DNA from: Lachnospiraceae bacterium
Lineage (GTDB): Bacteria > Bacillota > Clostridia > Lachnospirales > Lachnospiraceae
Assembly (NCBI GenBank): GCA_009774175.1
Contig: VSNG01000012.1
Span: 1-64,000 of the forward strand
Direction of reading: 5' to 3'
DNA length: 64,000 nt
In this document: one piece after another, positions 24,818 to 32,969 of the stretch
How positions within the stretch are numbered: the stretch's first letter is position 1
How the letters are laid out: each line of letters starts with the position of its first letter
Made by a program: the position numbers and the translations under genes
Notes under the pieces: model-generated
What the model saw: only the letters and a program-made list of their open reading frames with translations
Told to the model about the DNA's origin: nothing
The model's database searches: none

Positions 24818-25504
24818 TTACCTTTTTCTGCCCGGATCAATGCGTATCTGCCTGATAATGCTCTGCTCCTGATTATCAATATGGAGTTTGGCCGCCATTG
24901 CCGCCCCAGACTTATCGCCGCTCATGATGCTCTCATATATCATCCTATGCTCGTTGACCAGATTTTCATGCCCGCTCTCATCCTTAATATACTCGAACCG
25001 ATAGCGGTACATCTGCTCTGACAGATTATTGATCAGCTGGATCAGCCGCTGGTTTCCCGTGGCCTGCACTATGATATCGTGAAGCGCAACATCCGCTTCT
25101 GCAATCGCCACCACATCACCCGTTTTTGTGGCCTCTTCAAATTTATCGCAGGCCCTGCCAAGGGCCGCCTTTCCCTCGTTTGTGATCCTGTCGCAGGCAA
25201 GCTCCGCGCACAAAGCGTCCAAAGCGCGCCTCACCTCCAGCACATCCTGAAGGCTTTTCTCCGTGATCTGCGCCACCTCTGCGCCCCGTCTGGGAATCAT
25301 GGTAACAAGGCCTTCCAGCTCAAGCTTGCGTATCGCTTCCCTGATCGGCGTGCGGCTTACTCCCAGACGGTTTGCCAGATGAATTTCCATCAACCGTTCA
25401 CCGGGTTTGAGCTCACCGGTCAGAATTGCCCGTCGCAGCGTGTTGAACACCACATCCCGCAGCGGAAGGAACTCATTCATATTTACCGTAAAATCATGAT
25501 CCAT
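24818..25504 (-). CDS. GntR/FadR-family transcriptional regulator
   Basis: A 228-residue repressor with an N-terminal winged helix (RRAILTGELKPGERL...LGVSRTPIREAIRKLELEGLV) and a C-terminal FCD domain with the metal-ligand pattern (EADVALHDIIVQATGN, NEHRMIYESI, KLHIDNQEQ). Such proteins usually sense carboxylic acids. It lies 18 bases after ispE. A TTTGTATACAT palindrome in front of ispE is of the type bound by this family, so it may regulate its own operon. Confidence 0.9.
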   Translation of the reverse strand: MDHDFTVNMNEFLPLRDVVFNTLRRAILTGELKPGERLMEIHLANRLGVSRTPIREAIRKLELEGLVTMIPRRGAEVAQITEKSLQDVLEVRRALDALCAELACDRITNEGKAALGRACDKFEEATKTGDVVAIAEADVALHDIIVQATGNQRLIQLINNLSEQMYRYRFEYIKDESGHENLVNEHRMIYESIMSGDKSGAAMAAKLHIDNQEQSIIRQIRIDPGRKR

Positions 25505-25522
25505 GAAACGCCCTCCTGACTC

Positions 25523-26395
25523 TTACGCGTTTACGCCTCCGCAAAACCGGGTCTCAAAAACAGCTCCCGCAAGTTTCTCTTCCCTGATGGCATCCGCTGC
25601 CTTTTTTGCCGTTTCCCTGTCCTTATAAATGCCAAACACTGTGGGCCCGCTGCCGCTCATCAGCGCGTTTTCCGCGCCCAGTTCCCGCATCCGGCCTTTG
25701 ATCCTGTCAATAATCGGATACTCCCGCACCGTAACCGTCTCCAGCACATTTTCCATTCTGTCCGTAATCCCTTGCAGATCGCCAGCTTCAAGAGCTCTGG
25801 CCATACCGTCAATATCCGGGTGAAAGGGAAGACTGTCCGCCTTTAGATTTCGATAGACAAAGGCCGTGGACACGTCAATGTCGGGCTTTGCCACAACCAG
25901 ACAGCATTCCGGGGGCGGCGCAAGCGGCGTCAGCACCTCTCCTATACCCTCCGACAGCATCGTACCTCCCAGAATACAATAAGGAATGTCCGCGCCAAGC
26001 TTAACGCCAAGCTTCCGCAGTTTTTCCGTGGAATACCCCATTTCAAAAAGCGCGTTCAGCCCCCGCATCGTTGCCGCCGCATCGGCGCTGCCGCCAGCCA
26101 TGCCCGCCGCTATTGGGATTCTTTTCTTTAACGTAATGGAAACGCCCTCGTGAATACGCTTTTCTTCCATTAAAAGCGCCGTCGCCCGGCACACCAGATT
26201 ATCTTTGTCCGCCGGCAGGTCGGCCCCCTCTATCCGAAGCAGCACGCCGGGTTCTTTTTTTCTTTCAAATGTCAGGTCGTCGCAGATATCGACGGTCTGC
26301 ATAATCATTTTTAGCTCGTGATACCCGTCCGGCCTGCGCCGCAGGACGTCAAGCCCCAGATTAACTTTGGCATACGCCTTTTCTTTCACCATCAT
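25523..26395 (-). CDS. ispE: 4-diphosphocytidyl-2-C-methyl-D-erythritol kinase
   Basis: A 290-residue GHMP kinase of the MEP isoprenoid pathway. The start KAYAKVNLGLDVLRRRPDGYH and the ATP-binding PIAAGMAGGSADAAATMRGL are diagnostic, as is the C-terminal MSGSGPTVFGI. The start at 26395 (ATGATG) follows GGGGAG; the upstream in-frame extension lies in the promoter region and is not used. Confidence 0.95.
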   Translation of the reverse strand: MMVKEKAYAKVNLGLDVLRRRPDGYHELKMIMQTVDICDDLTFERKKEPGVLLRIEGADLPADKDNLVCRATALLMEEKRIHEGVSITLKKRIPIAAGMAGGSADAAATMRGLNALFEMGYSTEKLRKLGVKLGADIPYCILGGTMLSEGIGEVLTPLAPPPECCLVVAKPDIDVSTAFVYRNLKADSLPFHPDIDGMARALEAGDLQGITDRMENVLETVTVREYPIIDRIKGRMRELGAENALMSGSGPTVFGIYKDRETAKKAADAIREEKLAGAVFETRFCGGVNA

Positions 26396-26451
26396 ATTTT
26401 CCAGCTCCCCAAACCGGGTTCTCATTATCATCCGTTTCTTATAAAATGTAC

Positions 26452-26503
26452 TTTGTATACATGAATTGTACTCAATTTTATACAATTCCTTCTCAAAAGT
26501 CAA
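26452..26503 (-). promoter_or_regulatory. ispE operon promoter with GntR-like palindromes
   Basis: Minus strand TTGACT (26503-26498), 17-base spacer, TAAAAT (26480-26475). Just downstream lies the palindrome ATGTATACAAA (26462-26452), and TTGTATAAAA overlaps the -10 box, together giving an inverted TTGTATA...TATACAA. This fits a repressor of the FadR family blocking early transcription. Confidence 0.6.
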
Positions 26504-26619
26504 GTTTCCCATTCCCAGGCTGTTTACAGCAGACAAAATTCCAAAAAATTTCATGATTTTTCCATTCCGGCTTCTAATCTATTTAGGAAAATGGTACGAT
26601 ATAGTAAATAGAAAAAGAA

Positions 26620-26641
26620 GATTGTCTGCGGACAGTCTTTT
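26620..26641 (+). other. Hairpin before the 208-residue gene
   Basis: GATTGTC-TGCG-GACAGTC (one G-U pair) followed by TTTT. It could be a weak terminator or a 5' stabilising hairpin. The rest of the roughly 290-base intergenic stretch 26396-26685 holds the ispE promoter and no further recognised element. Confidence 0.4.
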
Positions 26642-26685
26642 CGTAACGGTAAACATACCATAAATATTTCCAAGGAGGGATACCC

Positions 26686-27312
26686 ATGAGCGTAAACGGA
26701 ATTAACGGTGTAAACAGTAATGCATATGAGACATATCCTGTTACTCAGCAGGATCAGCAGGTAACCAGACCCGCTGAGGAAAACAAAGATACTTCCGATA
26801 AGAAGGATAACGGTGTTGTTTATGAGCCCAACACCAATACGACCGCTCCGGCTAAGACCTACAAGCAAAACACTGAGCTTGTCAACAAGATGAAAGCTGC
26901 TGCCGAGTCACACACAAAGCAGTTGCAGAACATTGTTCAGCAGCTGATGACCAAGCAGGGCGAAGCTTACGGCGTAGCCAACGATATGTGGAAGTTCCTT
27001 GCCAGCGGCAAATTTGAAGTTGACGCTGCAACCAAGGCGCAGGCACAGCAGGATATTTCCGAAGACGGTTACTGGGGCGTTAAGCAGACTTCCAATCGGA
27101 TACTTGATTTCGCTACGGCCCTGACCGGCGGCGATCCCAGCAAGATCGAGGATATGCGCAAGGCTTTCGAGAAGGGTTATAAGCAGGCTGAAAAGACCTG
27201 GGGCGGCGAGCTTCCCGAAATCTCCAAACAGACCTATGACGCTGTTATGGCAGGCTTCGACAAGATGGCGGAAGATGCAGGCCAGACAGCACAGAGCGTT
27301 ACCGCAAACTAA
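26686..27312 (+). CDS. Abundant-looking soluble protein of unknown function
   Basis: A 208-residue hydrophilic protein without signal peptide or membrane helix. The first 60 residues are Asn/Thr/Gln-rich and probably disordered (SVNGINGVNSNAYETYPVT); the rest is helical with a W-K-F-L and a Y-W-G-V-K-Q-T-S motif. Codon choice is visibly cleaner than in neighbours (AAG, GAA, GCT, GTT; few rare codons), AAGGAGGG precedes the start and a strong terminator follows, all suggesting high expression. The N-terminus resembles that of flagellar/rod-associated small proteins, but no function can be assigned. Confidence 0.75.
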   Translation: MSVNGINGVNSNAYETYPVTQQDQQVTRPAEENKDTSDKKDNGVVYEPNTNTTAPAKTYKQNTELVNKMKAAAESHTKQLQNIVQQLMTKQGEAYGVANDMWKFLASGKFEVDAATKAQAQQDISEDGYWGVKQTSNRILDFATALTGGDPSKIEDMRKAFEKGYKQAEKTWGGELPEISKQTYDAVMAGFDKMAEDAGQTAQSVTAN

Positions 27313-27335
27313 ACGCAAAAATTAACGACAGAACG

Positions 27336-27361
27336 GAACCGGGATTATTCCCGGTTCTTTC
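27336..27361 (+). terminator. Intrinsic terminator after the 208-residue gene
   Basis: GAACCGGGA-TTAT-TCCCGGTTC, a perfect 9-bp stem, followed by TTTCT. It ends the preceding transcript 19 bases before the beta-galactosidase start. Confidence 0.75.
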
Positions 27362-27379
27362 TATAATGGGAGGTATCTT

Positions 27380-29395
27380 ATGGTTGAAACACCAAGAATA
27401 AATAAAATCCCCTACGGCGGCGACTACAATCCGGAACAGTGGCCTGAAGAAACCTGGGAAGAGGACATGCGCCTGTTAAAGCTGGCCCACATCGACATTG
27501 TCACCCTGAACGTTTTCAGCTGGGCATCCTTACAGTCTGACGACGACGTTTACCACTTTGAGAAGCTGGACAAAATTATGGAGCTGGTGCAAAAGCATGG
27601 ATTAAACGTATGCATGGCCACCTCCACCGGGGCGCATCCTGCCTGGATGGCAAGAAAGCATCCCGACATCCTGCGGGTGGATCACAGCGGCATGAAACAC
27701 AAATTCGGCGCCCGCCACAACTCCTGTCCCAACAGTCCCACTTACCGAAAATATGCGCCTGCGCTGGCGGCAAAACTGGCGGATCGCTATAAAAAGTATG
27801 ACAATATCGCAGCCTGGCATATTTCCAACGAGTACGGCGGAGAGTGCTACTGCGAAAATTGTGAAAAGAAATTCCGCGAATGGCTGCGTGCCCGATACAA
27901 AACCATAGAGGAGGTAAACCGGGTCTGGAACACCGCTTTCTGGGGACACACCTTTTATGACTTTGAGGACATTGTTCTTCCGAATCTTCTGTCTGAGCAC
28001 ATGGACGGCGGCCGCACCTGTTTTCAGGGCATCACTCTGGATTACCGGCGTTTTAATTCCGAAAGCATCCTGAACGCATACCGGCTGGAATACGACGCCA
28101 TCCACGCCATTACTCCCGACATCCCCATCACCACAAATCTGATGGGCGCCTATCAGCCTCTGGATTACCAGATGTGGGGAAAATATATGGATTTCATTTC
28201 CTGGGACAACTACCCTGCCAATGATGCGCCTATAGAAAGCACGGCAATGCGGCATGACCTGATGCGGGGCCTGAAACAGGGAAAGCCTTTCGCGCTTATG
28301 GAACAGACCCCCTCCGTCACCAACTGGCTTCCCTGCAATATGCTCAAACGTCCCGGCGTCATGCGTCTTTGGAGCTACCAGGCGGTGGCCCACGGCGCAG
28401 ATACGGTGATGTTCTTTCAGATGAAGCGCAGTATCGGCGCCTGCGAAAAGTACCACGGGGCCGTGATCGACCACGCTGGACACGAAAACACAAGAGTATT
28501 CCGTGAGGTGGCACAGCTGGGCGCGGAGCTTGACGCATTAGGCGCACAGACGCTGGGCGCAAGAAGCGATGCCAAAACGGCCATCCTCTTTGACTGGGAC
28601 AACTGGTGGGCTGTCTCCTGTTCCGCCGGCCCCACGGTCTATCTGGACTACTGCGACGAAGTGCAGCGCTGTTACAAGGCTCTGTTTGATCAGAATATTC
28701 CCGTGGACATGATCGGTGTGGAAGACGATCTTTCCAGATACGATCTGGTAATCGCGCCCGTGCTCTACATGGTGAAAACAGGATATGATGAGAAGATCCG
28801 CAGCTATGTCAAAAGCGGCGGCCGTTTCCTGACCACCTTTTTCAGCGGCTATGTGGACGAACACGATCTGGTGACTGTAGGCGGCTATCCCGGCAGACTG
28901 CGGGACATCCTTGGCATCTGGGTAGAGGAAGAGGACGCCCTTCCCGCGGACATGCATAATCATTTCCGCTATCAGGACAAAACCTATCCCGCATCCATGC
29001 TCTGCGACCTTTTACATACAGAAGGCGCCGAAGCGCTCGCTTTCTACGAGGAAGATTTCTATGCGGGCATGCCCGTGCTTACGAAAAACGCTTTCGGAAA
29101 AGGCTTCGGCTATTATGTGGCAACCCGGTCAAGCGATGAATTTTACCGACAGTTTCTCGGGGAAATTTGTAAAGATTCCGGCATTATGCCTGTTATGGAC
29201 ACGCCGGACGGCGTGGAGGTGACCAGAAGGGTCAATGAAAAAGGCGTCTTTGTCTTTCTGCTTAATCATAGGGATGACGACTATACGGCCGTTCTGCCTT
29301 TTGGAGGGGCCAATCTGCTTGACGGAAAAAACTATAAAACCGGCGACACGCTGATCCTTGCGGGAAAAGATGCGGCAATTGTGAAACTACAATAA
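27380..29395 (+). CDS. GH42 beta-galactosidase
   Basis: A 671-residue glycoside hydrolase. It starts with the GH42 pattern YGGDYNPEQWPEETWEEDM and has the A4 trimer-type three-domain length. The acid/base Glu151 is in HISNEYGGECYC and the nucleophile Glu308 in ALMEQTPSVTNW; the Cys cluster (CYCENCEKK) matches the family's metal site. No signal peptide, so it acts on imported galactosides. GGGAGGT lies nine bases upstream. Its end overlaps the convergent spermidine-synthase-like gene by nine bases. Confidence 0.93.
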   Translation: MVETPRINKIPYGGDYNPEQWPEETWEEDMRLLKLAHIDIVTLNVFSWASLQSDDDVYHFEKLDKIMELVQKHGLNVCMATSTGAHPAWMARKHPDILRVDHSGMKHKFGARHNSCPNSPTYRKYAPALAAKLADRYKKYDNIAAWHISNEYGGECYCENCEKKFREWLRARYKTIEEVNRVWNTAFWGHTFYDFEDIVLPNLLSEHMDGGRTCFQGITLDYRRFNSESILNAYRLEYDAIHAITPDIPITTNLMGAYQPLDYQMWGKYMDFISWDNYPANDAPIESTAMRHDLMRGLKQGKPFALMEQTPSVTNWLPCNMLKRPGVMRLWSYQAVAHGADTVMFFQMKRSIGACEKYHGAVIDHAGHENTRVFREVAQLGAELDALGAQTLGARSDAKTAILFDWDNWWAVSCSAGPTVYLDYCDEVQRCYKALFDQNIPVDMIGVEDDLSRYDLVIAPVLYMVKTGYDEKIRSYVKSGGRFLTTFFSGYVDEHDLVTVGGYPGRLRDILGIWVEEEDALPADMHNHFRYQDKTYPASMLCDLLHTEGAEALAFYEEDFYAGMPVLTKNAFGKGFGYYVATRSSDEFYRQFLGEICKDSGIMPVMDTPDGVEVTRRVNEKGVFVFLLNHRDDDYTAVLPFGGANLLDGKNYKTGDTLILAGKDAAIVKLQ

Positions 29396-30991
29396 ACTGT
29401 CAAGCACCCCTCTGATCCCCTGCTCCTCGTACAATTGCTTATAGGCAGCAACCTCGCCGCGGATCAGCTCGTCGATCACACGCATGCCAAGAAGCTCCAC
29501 CGGCGCCTTATCATCGGTCATGATGCGGCCGCCCGCCTCATAGGCGGAAAGATTTTCAGAGACAAGATTCATCATGGCAAGGAGGCTTTCATCCGTGACG
29601 GCCTCCTTATGCTTTTGCATATTTTCAAGCATATGGGGATTATTGGAGGCAAAAAGCTCCCTGTTGGTGGTTCCTCGCACGTCCACCGTATAGACCTCCC
29701 CGAACACGCTGCTTATGGTATCCGCCAGATAAGCGTTTATGCTGTCCTCGCCGCTTCCGCGCATGTTCATATTGACCACCATCACGCCGTCCTCCGTCAG
29801 GTGATCCCGCACCAGCGTAAAAAATTCTGCGGAAGACATCTGAAAGGGAATCGTAATATCCTGATAGGCGTCCACCATAATCACATCGTACCTGCCCTCA
29901 ATCGCATTCAGATAGGCTCTGCCGTCGTAAGTAGTGACCTTCACATCCTCCGGCAGTTCAAAATATTCTCTGGCAAGCTCCGTAATCTTCTCGTCAATTT
30001 CTACGCCCTCTATGGGCATGTTTCCATAGTATGCCCGGCACTGGTGGGCGTAAGTGCCTGTCCCCATCCCCAGAATCAGGGTATTGCAGTCCGCCGGATT
30101 TTCCCTTCCTGTCATAAGAGGCGCCGCCATGGCATAGTCGTAATACATACCCGTCAGTCCCTCCTCCTTTACCAGCACGGACTGTACCCCAAACAAAACG
30201 TTTGTCGATAATATGACATTCTTGTCATTTTCTTTCACCTGTAAATAGTTATAAACGGACTCTCCCTCATAGGCAAGGTCGCTCTCCCAGAAGGCAAAGC
30301 TGTCGGAGGCCCCGAAAATACAGCACAGGACAAACAGAACCGCCGACGCAGCGCTCTTTTTCAGTCCGCTTTTTTTGCTGACAAAATATACGATACCGAG
30401 GGTCAGCAGGATCGCCGCAAAAATCAGAAACGTAACGGAAGTGCCCACCGCCGGAATTGAAACGAAGGTGGGAACAAAGGTGCCGATAATGCTGCCGATG
30501 GTGTTAAAGGCATTCAGCGTTCCCACTATACTGCCGCTGTCCTCCAGACTGTCCACCGTGTATTTCGCCAGCGACGGCGTCACCGTACCCAGCAGAAACA
30601 GCGGAAAGACAAAGATCACCATACAGGCCGCGAAAGCCGCCCAGATCAGGAAATTCGTATTCACCGTAAAAATCAGAAGCGCCGAAATGCCGAGGACAAT
30701 GTACTTCCCCACCACCGGAATCGCCGCGATCCAGACGCCGGCAATCAAAATACGGGTATACAGCCTGTCCGGGCTGGGATTTTTGTCCGCGCTCTTTCCC
30801 CCGTAAATATTACCAAGAGCCATGGCGATCATAATGGTGCCGATAATGATTGTCCACACGATCTGAGAGGAACTGAAATAGGGAGCAAGCAGTCTGCTCG
30901 CTCCCAGTTCCACAGCCATTACGGACATTCCCGCAAAAAACTCCGTCAGGTACAGGAACAGTTTATTTTTCAAAACAGGCGTCGTCTGCAT
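29387..30991 (-). CDS. Membrane protein with spermidine-synthase-like C-terminal domain
   Basis: A 534-residue fused protein. The N-terminal half (residues 12-225) has about seven membrane helices; the C-terminal half is a Rossmann methyltransferase/aminopropyltransferase fold with LILGMGTGTYAHQCRAYYG, VEIDEKITELAREYF, VTTYDGRAYLN and YDVIMVDAYQD. Such MFS/spermidine-synthase fusions are widespread and their substrate is unknown. AGGAG precedes the ATG. It is convergent and slightly overlapping with the GH42 gene. Confidence 0.82.
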   Translation of the reverse strand: MQTTPVLKNKLFLYLTEFFAGMSVMAVELGASRLLAPYFSSSQIVWTIIIGTIMIAMALGNIYGGKSADKNPSPDRLYTRILIAGVWIAAIPVVGKYIVLGISALLIFTVNTNFLIWAAFAACMVIFVFPLFLLGTVTPSLAKYTVDSLEDSGSIVGTLNAFNTIGSIIGTFVPTFVSIPAVGTSVTFLIFAAILLTLGIVYFVSKKSGLKKSAASAVLFVLCCIFGASDSFAFWESDLAYEGESVYNYLQVKENDKNVILSTNVLFGVQSVLVKEEGLTGMYYDYAMAAPLMTGRENPADCNTLILGMGTGTYAHQCRAYYGNMPIEGVEIDEKITELAREYFELPEDVKVTTYDGRAYLNAIEGRYDVIMVDAYQDITIPFQMSSAEFFTLVRDHLTEDGVMVVNMNMRGSGEDSINAYLADTISSVFGEVYTVDVRGTTNRELFASNNPHMLENMQKHKEAVTDESLLAMMNLVSENLSAYEAGGRIMTDDKAPVELLGMRVIDELIRGEVAAYKQLYEEQGIRGVLDSLL

Positions 30992-31023
30992 ATCATTACT
31001 CCTTTATCTCATGTTTCCCTTAT

Positions 31024-31084
31024 GGCAGAGCTTTTAACCGAAGCCCTGCCTTCTCAGTATATATGATAACCGTCTGTTTTACAA
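31024..31084 (-). promoter_or_regulatory. Promoter and 5' hairpin of the spermidine-synthase-like gene
   Basis: Minus strand TTGTAA (31084-31079), 17-base spacer, TATACT (31061-31056). The transcript would start almost directly with a 10-bp hairpin, GGCAGGGCTT and AAGCTCTGCC (31050-31041 with 31033-31024), which may protect the RNA 5' end or terminate sipL read-through. Confidence 0.55.
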
Positions 31085-31099
31085 TCTTGTTTTTCAGCC

Positions 31100-32656
31100 T
31101 TAAATACCGCCCTTTACTACCAGTATCTTATCCCCTGCGCTGATTTCCTCCGTAGGCAGCTCGTTGACCTCCTTAAGCTGCGACACGGGAACATAGTAGC
31201 GTTTTCCGATATCCCACAGGGTATCTCCGGGACCCGCAATGCAGATCACCATTCCCGGAAGCTCGCTCAGCTTATTCAGATCCAGAGGCTCCTCCCTGAT
31301 ATCCGTCACCAGTTCCCGGTTCTGTACGGCAAATACAATCACCTTAAACTGCAGCGCCGCCTTCACATCCAGTTCGTCGCTGTCAAGCATTGTCACCGTC
31401 AGCTGTTCAATACTGCTTCTGAGCTTGTAAACGCAGGTTGGCAGAATATTTTCCGCCTCTATCACATACTGGAACGGCAGCTCGTTCACGGTGGAATAGA
31501 TGGATCTCACATTTCCCGCGCACAAATACAGCGTCGTCACCACAAGCGTTCCCGTAACCGCAATCCCGTTCTCCACTATGGTCTGCTCGTCAATCTGAAT
31601 CTCACCCTCAGAATGGATCAGCTGGTACATCGGCATCTCCGGGTTCTGTATCCGCACATGATCCGCGATCTTGCATTTTCCGCTGCCAGCCAATAGGAGA
31701 CTCTTCACCGGCATCTTTGTTGTCAGCGCCTCAATCTCCTTATCTACGCCGTAAACGTCGGAAATAACCTCAAGATTTTCCTCCTCATAAAGATGAATAT
31801 CCAGATCCAGAACCGGCTCCACGCAGAATACTCTCTCTTCCCCGTCGAAATCCTGCCTTACTTCCACATTGCACTGTCCCAGATGATAGCGGATATCAGG
31901 GATCATGTTTTCCCGACAGCCGTGGCACTCGATAATCCCGGAAAACGGCACGGTGTTCTCGTACCACTGGGTTTTATCGTTGTCTCCCTCACCCTCGTAG
32001 AGGAAAAACGCCTTCATCTCTCCCTGAATGGAAATTTTCTCCTCTAACGCCTTAAATTCCACATGATCAAAGCAGATATGATGCCACACTGTCTGGAAGA
32101 TATTCGGCAGATTGCCGGTCAGCTCCAGCTCTTCCTTCAATCGGAAAATGTCCTTCTTATGAAGTACCAGCTCCACTACAGGATAAACGCATTTGCGGTA
32201 TTCCACAGGCTCGTCGCAGTAAAGATCCACAGCCGTCTCACACTCAAGCTGCTCCTCTCTCTCCAGCATAAAGGAAATCACCGCCTGCACACTCAGTTTA
32301 CGGGAATTAATCAGCCCAACCGTCAAATCCTCAATGCGGCTCTCTGTCAGAATGGTGTCGTTATTGCTGACTCCTTCCAGATTTACCTTTTCTTCAAAGG
32401 GAATCACCGCCTCCATGCTGGCGCACATACCGTCCATATCCGTCAGATACAGAATCGACACCACAAGCTTCCCTTTCAGATTAACCGCATTTTCGCAGGG
32501 GCGGATCTCCTCCATAATGATCTCGCCCTTACTGTTCAACAGATAGTTCGCGTCCATCTTGTTATCTGAAATATTCACATCCTCTTCCAATACCATCTGG
32601 GTGCCGGCCCTGCCGTCTATCCGGTCCATATGTATCTTCTTTTTCACTAACTCCAC
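31100..32656 (-). CDS. sipL: SipL-type spore protein (SPOCS/DUF3794 domains plus LysM)
   Basis: A 518-residue protein with repeated DUF3794/SPOCS domains (for example LKGKLVVSILYLTDMDG and VTGTLVVTTLYLCAGN blocks) and a C-terminal LysM motif (GDTLWDIGKRYYVPVSQLKEVN...GDKILVV). In Clostridioides difficile SipL is about this size and tethers the coat to SpoIVA around the forespore; the LysM end does that binding. The start is GTG at 32656, eight bases after GGGAGGG. It is divergent from a cotH operon. Confidence 0.88.
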   Translation of the reverse strand: MELVKKKIHMDRIDGRAGTQMVLEEDVNISDNKMDANYLLNSKGEIIMEEIRPCENAVNLKGKLVVSILYLTDMDGMCASMEAVIPFEEKVNLEGVSNNDTILTESRIEDLTVGLINSRKLSVQAVISFMLEREEQLECETAVDLYCDEPVEYRKCVYPVVELVLHKKDIFRLKEELELTGNLPNIFQTVWHHICFDHVEFKALEEKISIQGEMKAFFLYEGEGDNDKTQWYENTVPFSGIIECHGCRENMIPDIRYHLGQCNVEVRQDFDGEERVFCVEPVLDLDIHLYEEENLEVISDVYGVDKEIEALTTKMPVKSLLLAGSGKCKIADHVRIQNPEMPMYQLIHSEGEIQIDEQTIVENGIAVTGTLVVTTLYLCAGNVRSIYSTVNELPFQYVIEAENILPTCVYKLRSSIEQLTVTMLDSDELDVKAALQFKVIVFAVQNRELVTDIREEPLDLNKLSELPGMVICIAGPGDTLWDIGKRYYVPVSQLKEVNELPTEEISAGDKILVVKGGI

Positions 32657-32903
32657 AAAAAAAGCCCTCCCTGCGTATAGTTACTATAAATCTATGCAGA
32701 GGACTGTCCTGATATGAATCGGGCAGGGAAGATTTTCTCCCTGCCCGTCCTAAGGTCTTAAAAAGAATCACCGTCCGTTGAGTCTGGCCAGCTCTCCGAC
32801 GATCTCCCTGATACTGTTTTTGCATTCTCAATTGGGAAAGCCTGTCGCAAAAGCCTCTTTCATCTATTTATTATATTCTATCGGTTACTAGGCAATAAAT
32901 TTG
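32657..32903 (-). other. sipL leader region with a strong hairpin
   Basis: Of the 313 bases between sipL and cotH, the sipL side holds TATAAT (near 32869-32874) without a good -35 box, a 9-bp hairpin GGGCAGGGA/TCCCTGCCC (32721-32746) with no T-run, and a short frame (M-K-E-A-F-A-T-G-F-P-N, stop) followed in frame by a 19-residue protein-like stretch. No known RNA was recognised. Confidence 0.4.
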
Positions 32904-32932
32904 TTGAAACAAAGGATTCAATATGATATTAT
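32904..32932 (+). promoter_or_regulatory. Promoter of the cotH-VTC-DUF4956 operon
   Basis: TTGAAA (32904-32909), 17-base spacer, TATTAT (32927-32932). Both boxes are close to the vegetative consensus, so the operon need not be sporulation-specific. Confidence 0.6.
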
Positions 32933-32969
32933 GAGGTGTGTTATAGGAATGAAAGCATAAAAACTTCTT

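Noticed and set aside
32562..32831. An 89-residue minus-strand frame overlapping the sipL start
   Set aside because: It overlaps sipL in another frame, passes through the hairpin and has a shadow-type composition.
32790..32880. Selenoprotein with TGA as selenocysteine
   Set aside because: No bacterial SECIS hairpin right after the TGA, and the strong hairpin is about 100 bases too far away.
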